64,000 bases of DNA from positions 310,001 to 374,000 of the forward strand of contig NZ_SOQZ01000004.1 in assembly GCF_004366715.1 (NCBI RefSeq), in the 5' to 3' direction. Below the pieces are notes generated by a model. That model was given only the letters and a program-made list of their open reading frames with translations, made no database searches and was not told where the DNA came from. Position 1 is the stretch's first letter. The number at the start of each line of letters is the position of its first letter. Source of the DNA: Meridianimaribacter flavus (GTDB lineage Bacteria > Bacteroidota > Bacteroidia > Flavobacteriales > Flavobacteriaceae). The position numbers were made by a program, and so were the translations under genes. Shown in pieces: positions 61,565 to 64,000 of the stretch.

Positions 61565-63028
61565 TTACTTTTTCGGAATCTGTTTTAAGATTTCAAGTAC
61601 ATAGTTCCAATATTTTTGAGCCGAAGAAATTTGAGCACGCTCATCAGGTGAATGTGCACCTTTAATATTGGGTCCAAAACTTATCATATCCATTTCAGGA
61701 TAATTTTGTCCTAAAATACCACACTCCAATCCTGCATGACAAGCAGCAACATGAGGTTCCTCTCCATTATTAAGTGTTTTATATAATGGTACCATTACTT
61801 TTAGTATTTCAGAGTCCATATTAGGCTGCCAACCAGGATAATCACCACTAAACTCAACTTCACAACCTGTTAGTTCAAATGTTGCTCTTAGTGTATTGGC
61901 TAAATCCCATTTAGAACTTTCTACCGAAGAACGCGTTAAACAACCTATTTTAATATTCCCTTCTTTTACAATTACACGTGCAATATTATTTGAAGTCTCT
62001 ACCAAATCAGGAATATCAGCACTCATACGATACACACCATTTAACGCAGCATAAATAGCTCTTGTTAATCCTTCTTGCACACCTAAATCCATAATAGATT
62101 TTGGTGTTTCAATTTTAGAAACCACAACTGTTAAATCTGGTTCCATTGTTTTATACTCTGCTTTTATCTCTTGAGCCAATGCTTCTGTTTCAGCAACAAA
62201 CGCTTCTTCATGAATCGCATCTACAACAACAGTAGCAACACTTTCACGAGGGATTGCATTACGTAAACTTCCGCCATCAATTTCACTAATTCTCAAGCCA
62301 AAGTTTTCAAATCCGTCAAACAATAAACGATTCATTATTTTATTGGCATTACCTAAACCTTCATGGATTTGCATTCCAGAGTGTCCACCTTGTAAACCTT
62401 TTACGGTTAATTTAAAACCTGTTTTAAACTCAGGAGTTTCTTCTTCTTTATAAGTTCTTGTAGCAGTAACATCAACACCACCAGCGCAACCTACTCCAAT
62501 TTCGTCATCTTCTTCGGTATCTAAATTTAAAAGTATATCTCCTTGCAATAAACCACCTTCAAGTCCCATTGCTCCTGTCATTCCTGTTTCTTCATCAATA
62601 GTAAATAAGGCTTCAATAGCAGGATGCTCAATATCTTTACTTTCTAAAATTGCCATTATGGTGGCTACTCCAAGTCCGTTATCAGCACCAAGCGTTGTGC
62701 CTTTGGCTTTTACCCAATCACCTTCAATAAACATTTCAATTCCTTGTGTGTCAAAATCAAAAACGGTATCGTTATTTTTTTGGTGAACCATATCTAAATG
62801 CGATTGCATTACAATGGTTTTGCGGTCTTCCATACCAGCAGTTGCAGGTTTTTTTATAATGACGTTACCTACCTTATCAACAACTGTTTCTAAACCGAGT
62901 TGCTTTCCAAAATCTTTCATAAACGCGATAACACGCTCTTCTTTTTTAGATGGTCTTGGTACAGCATTTAGGTCTGCAAACTTGTTCCAAAGTTGTGTTG
63001 GTTCTAATTGTCTTATTTCTGAATTCAT
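61565..63028 (-). CDS. pepD: Aminoacyl-histidine dipeptidase (carnosinase), M20C
   Basis: 487 residues from the ATG at 63028 (MNSEIRQLEPTQLWNKFADL); an upstream in-frame start at 63061 is less likely. Zinc ligands in VMQSHLDMVHQ, LGADNGLGVATIMAIL, ALFTIDEETGMTGAMGL, and NAIPRESVATV. Hydrolyses Xaa-His dipeptides. Divergent from the DUF3810 gene. Confidence 0.95.
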   Translation of the reverse strand: MNSEIRQLEPTQLWNKFADLNAVPRPSKKEERVIAFMKDFGKQLGLETVVDKVGNVIIKKPATAGMEDRKTIVMQSHLDMVHQKNNDTVFDFDTQGIEMFIEGDWVKAKGTTLGADNGLGVATIMAILESKDIEHPAIEALFTIDEETGMTGAMGLEGGLLQGDILLNLDTEEDDEIGVGCAGGVDVTATRTYKEEETPEFKTGFKLTVKGLQGGHSGMQIHEGLGNANKIMNRLLFDGFENFGLRISEIDGGSLRNAIPRESVATVVVDAIHEEAFVAETEALAQEIKAEYKTMEPDLTVVVSKIETPKSIMDLGVQEGLTRAIYAALNGVYRMSADIPDLVETSNNIARVIVKEGNIKIGCLTRSSVESSKWDLANTLRATFELTGCEVEFSGDYPGWQPNMDSEILKVMVPLYKTLNNGEEPHVAACHAGLECGILGQNYPEMDMISFGPNIKGAHSPDERAQISSAQKYWNYVLEILKQIPKK

Positions 63029-63100
63029 AGTATTTACTTTAAGTTTTACAAAGGTAACCAATAGCGTATGTTTTATAAAACTATTTTCTATTTTTGATTT

Positions 63101-64000
63101 ATGCAGAAATACCTCAAATCCATACTAGCGTTTTCAATTGTACTTCAAATTATACTCTTGAAAATTATAGCACGTTTTCCTGATGTTGTTGAACAATTAT
63201 ACAGCAATGGTCTTTATGTATACATCTCAAAACTGATGCGATACGTTTTTGGTTGGGTGCCTTTTTCTGTAGGTGATGTGTTATACACCTTAGCTACTGT
63301 TTATATATTAAGATGGTTGTTTGTAAATAGAAAACGTGTAATAAAAGACACAAAAGCGTGGATTTTAGATGTATTATCAGCCGTATCTATAGGGTATTTT
63401 ACATTTCATTTACTTTGGGCTTTTAATTATTACAGGCTACCACTACACAAAGCGCTTAATATAGAAAAAGACTATACTACTGAAGCACTTGTAGCAACTA
63501 CAGAGCGTCTAATTAGTACTGTAAACACTGTTCATATAGCCATTACAAATAATGACACTATTAAGGTTGATATGCCTTACAGCAAAACAGAATTATTACA
63601 AAAAACCCCTAAAGGCTATGATAAACTTTCTAAAAAATTTCCTCATTTAGCTTATCAGCCTAAAAGCGTTAAACGTTCTATTTATAGTTTACCACTAACT
63701 TATATGGGCTTTTCAGGGTATTTAAATCCGTTTACCAATGAAGCACAAATTGATGGACTGATTCCAACTTTTAAATATCCAACCACTGCAAGCCACGAAG
63801 TAGCACACCAATTGGGTTATGCTGCTGAAAATGAAGCTAACTTTATAGGTAGTATGGCAGCAATGCATCATGATGATATTTATTTTAAGTATTCTGGTTA
63901 TGCGTTTGCATTAAGACATTGCCTACACGAAATTTATAGACGCGATCCTAAACAGTATGAAACTTTGGTTACTAAAGTGAATAAAGGCATTTTGAAAAAC
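63101..64000 (+). CDS. DUF3810 membrane protein (3' end outside the window)
   Basis: Open from the ATG at 63101 to the last base, 300 residues visible. Three N-terminal membrane helices (about 5-25, 50-70, 85-105), then a soluble part with a zinc-protease-like HEVAHQLG (in TTASHEVAHQLGYAAENEANF) and NPFTNEAQID. DUF3810 family; likely membrane metallopeptidase, activity unproven. Confidence 0.88.
   Translation, partial: MQKYLKSILAFSIVLQIILLKIIARFPDVVEQLYSNGLYVYISKLMRYVFGWVPFSVGDVLYTLATVYILRWLFVNRKRVIKDTKAWILDVLSAVSIGYFTFHLLWAFNYYRLPLHKALNIEKDYTTEALVATTERLISTVNTVHIAITNNDTIKVDMPYSKTELLQKTPKGYDKLSKKFPHLAYQPKSVKRSIYSLPLTYMGFSGYLNPFTNEAQIDGLIPTFKYPTTASHEVAHQLGYAAENEANFIGSMAAMHHDDIYFKYSGYAFALRHCLHEIYRRDPKQYETLVTKVNKGILKN

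Noticed and set aside
1-64000. CRISPR arrays, rRNA operons or IS elements
   Set aside because: No regularly spaced repeats, rRNA-like sequence or transposase genes were seen.

Overview
The window is a low-GC chromosomal segment from a member of the Flavobacteriaceae (Bacteroidota), probably marine; the genus cannot be fixed from sequence alone. The evidence is a gliding-motility lipoprotein gldI, Bacteroidota-type -7 promoter elements (TAnnTTTG) ahead of several genes, almost no Shine-Dalgarno sequences, many lipoproteins, and typical neighbours such as recF-DUF721, parA-parB-DUF5683-dapB-lepB and split methylmalonyl-CoA mutase genes. Both ends of the window cut genes (a fecR at the left, a DUF3810 gene at the right).

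Bases 1-18990 are chromosomal. They hold an ECF sigma/FecR pair diverging from a Kazal-like cysteine-rich lipoprotein gene. A near-identical 26-bp two-box motif precedes both fecR and the lipoprotein gene and is probably the sigma factor's own promoter. Next come a divergent dps/oxyR pair, a four-gene MbnP/MbnH-type copper operon, a PadR/PspC/GIN envelope-stress-like operon, an M2 dipeptidase and trxB.

Bases 19022-35719 are an integrative element of about 16.7 kb in the 3' end of tRNA-Pro(TGG). A 17-bp piece of the tRNA 3' end is repeated at the far boundary, where the tRNA's probable original terminator still sits. A tyrosine recombinase lies beside the tRNA. From right to left the element carries: integrase; a DHFR-like/TetR/UvrA-like resistance-type operon; an RteC-like regulator; a HTH / winged-helix / DnaC-like ATPase set; a complete four-gene Wadjet (JetABCD/MksBEFG) anti-plasmid condensin operon with a structured leader; and, in the opposite orientation, a small conserved module of unknown function (251-aa protein, DUF5675 protein, two tiny membrane proteins) between two large imperfect palindromes.

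Bases 35780-64000 are again chromosomal housekeeping genes: PQQ sugar dehydrogenase plus cytochrome c, uridine kinase, FtsB/DivIC-like protein, methylmalonyl-CoA mutase small and large subunits, chromosome partitioning (parAB), lysine/cell-wall synthesis (dapB), signal peptidase I, two rhomboids, mutL, lumazine synthase, recF, ndk, an NrnA-type phosphoesterase, two PPIases including gldI, and pepD.

The parts most worth a second look are the Wadjet operon and its leader, the unknown 19.4-21.6 kb module, the ECF promoter pair, the MbnP/MbnH operon, and two genes (DUF5675 and methylmalonyl-CoA mutase) with dispersed-repeat sequence spliced in frame into their coding regions.
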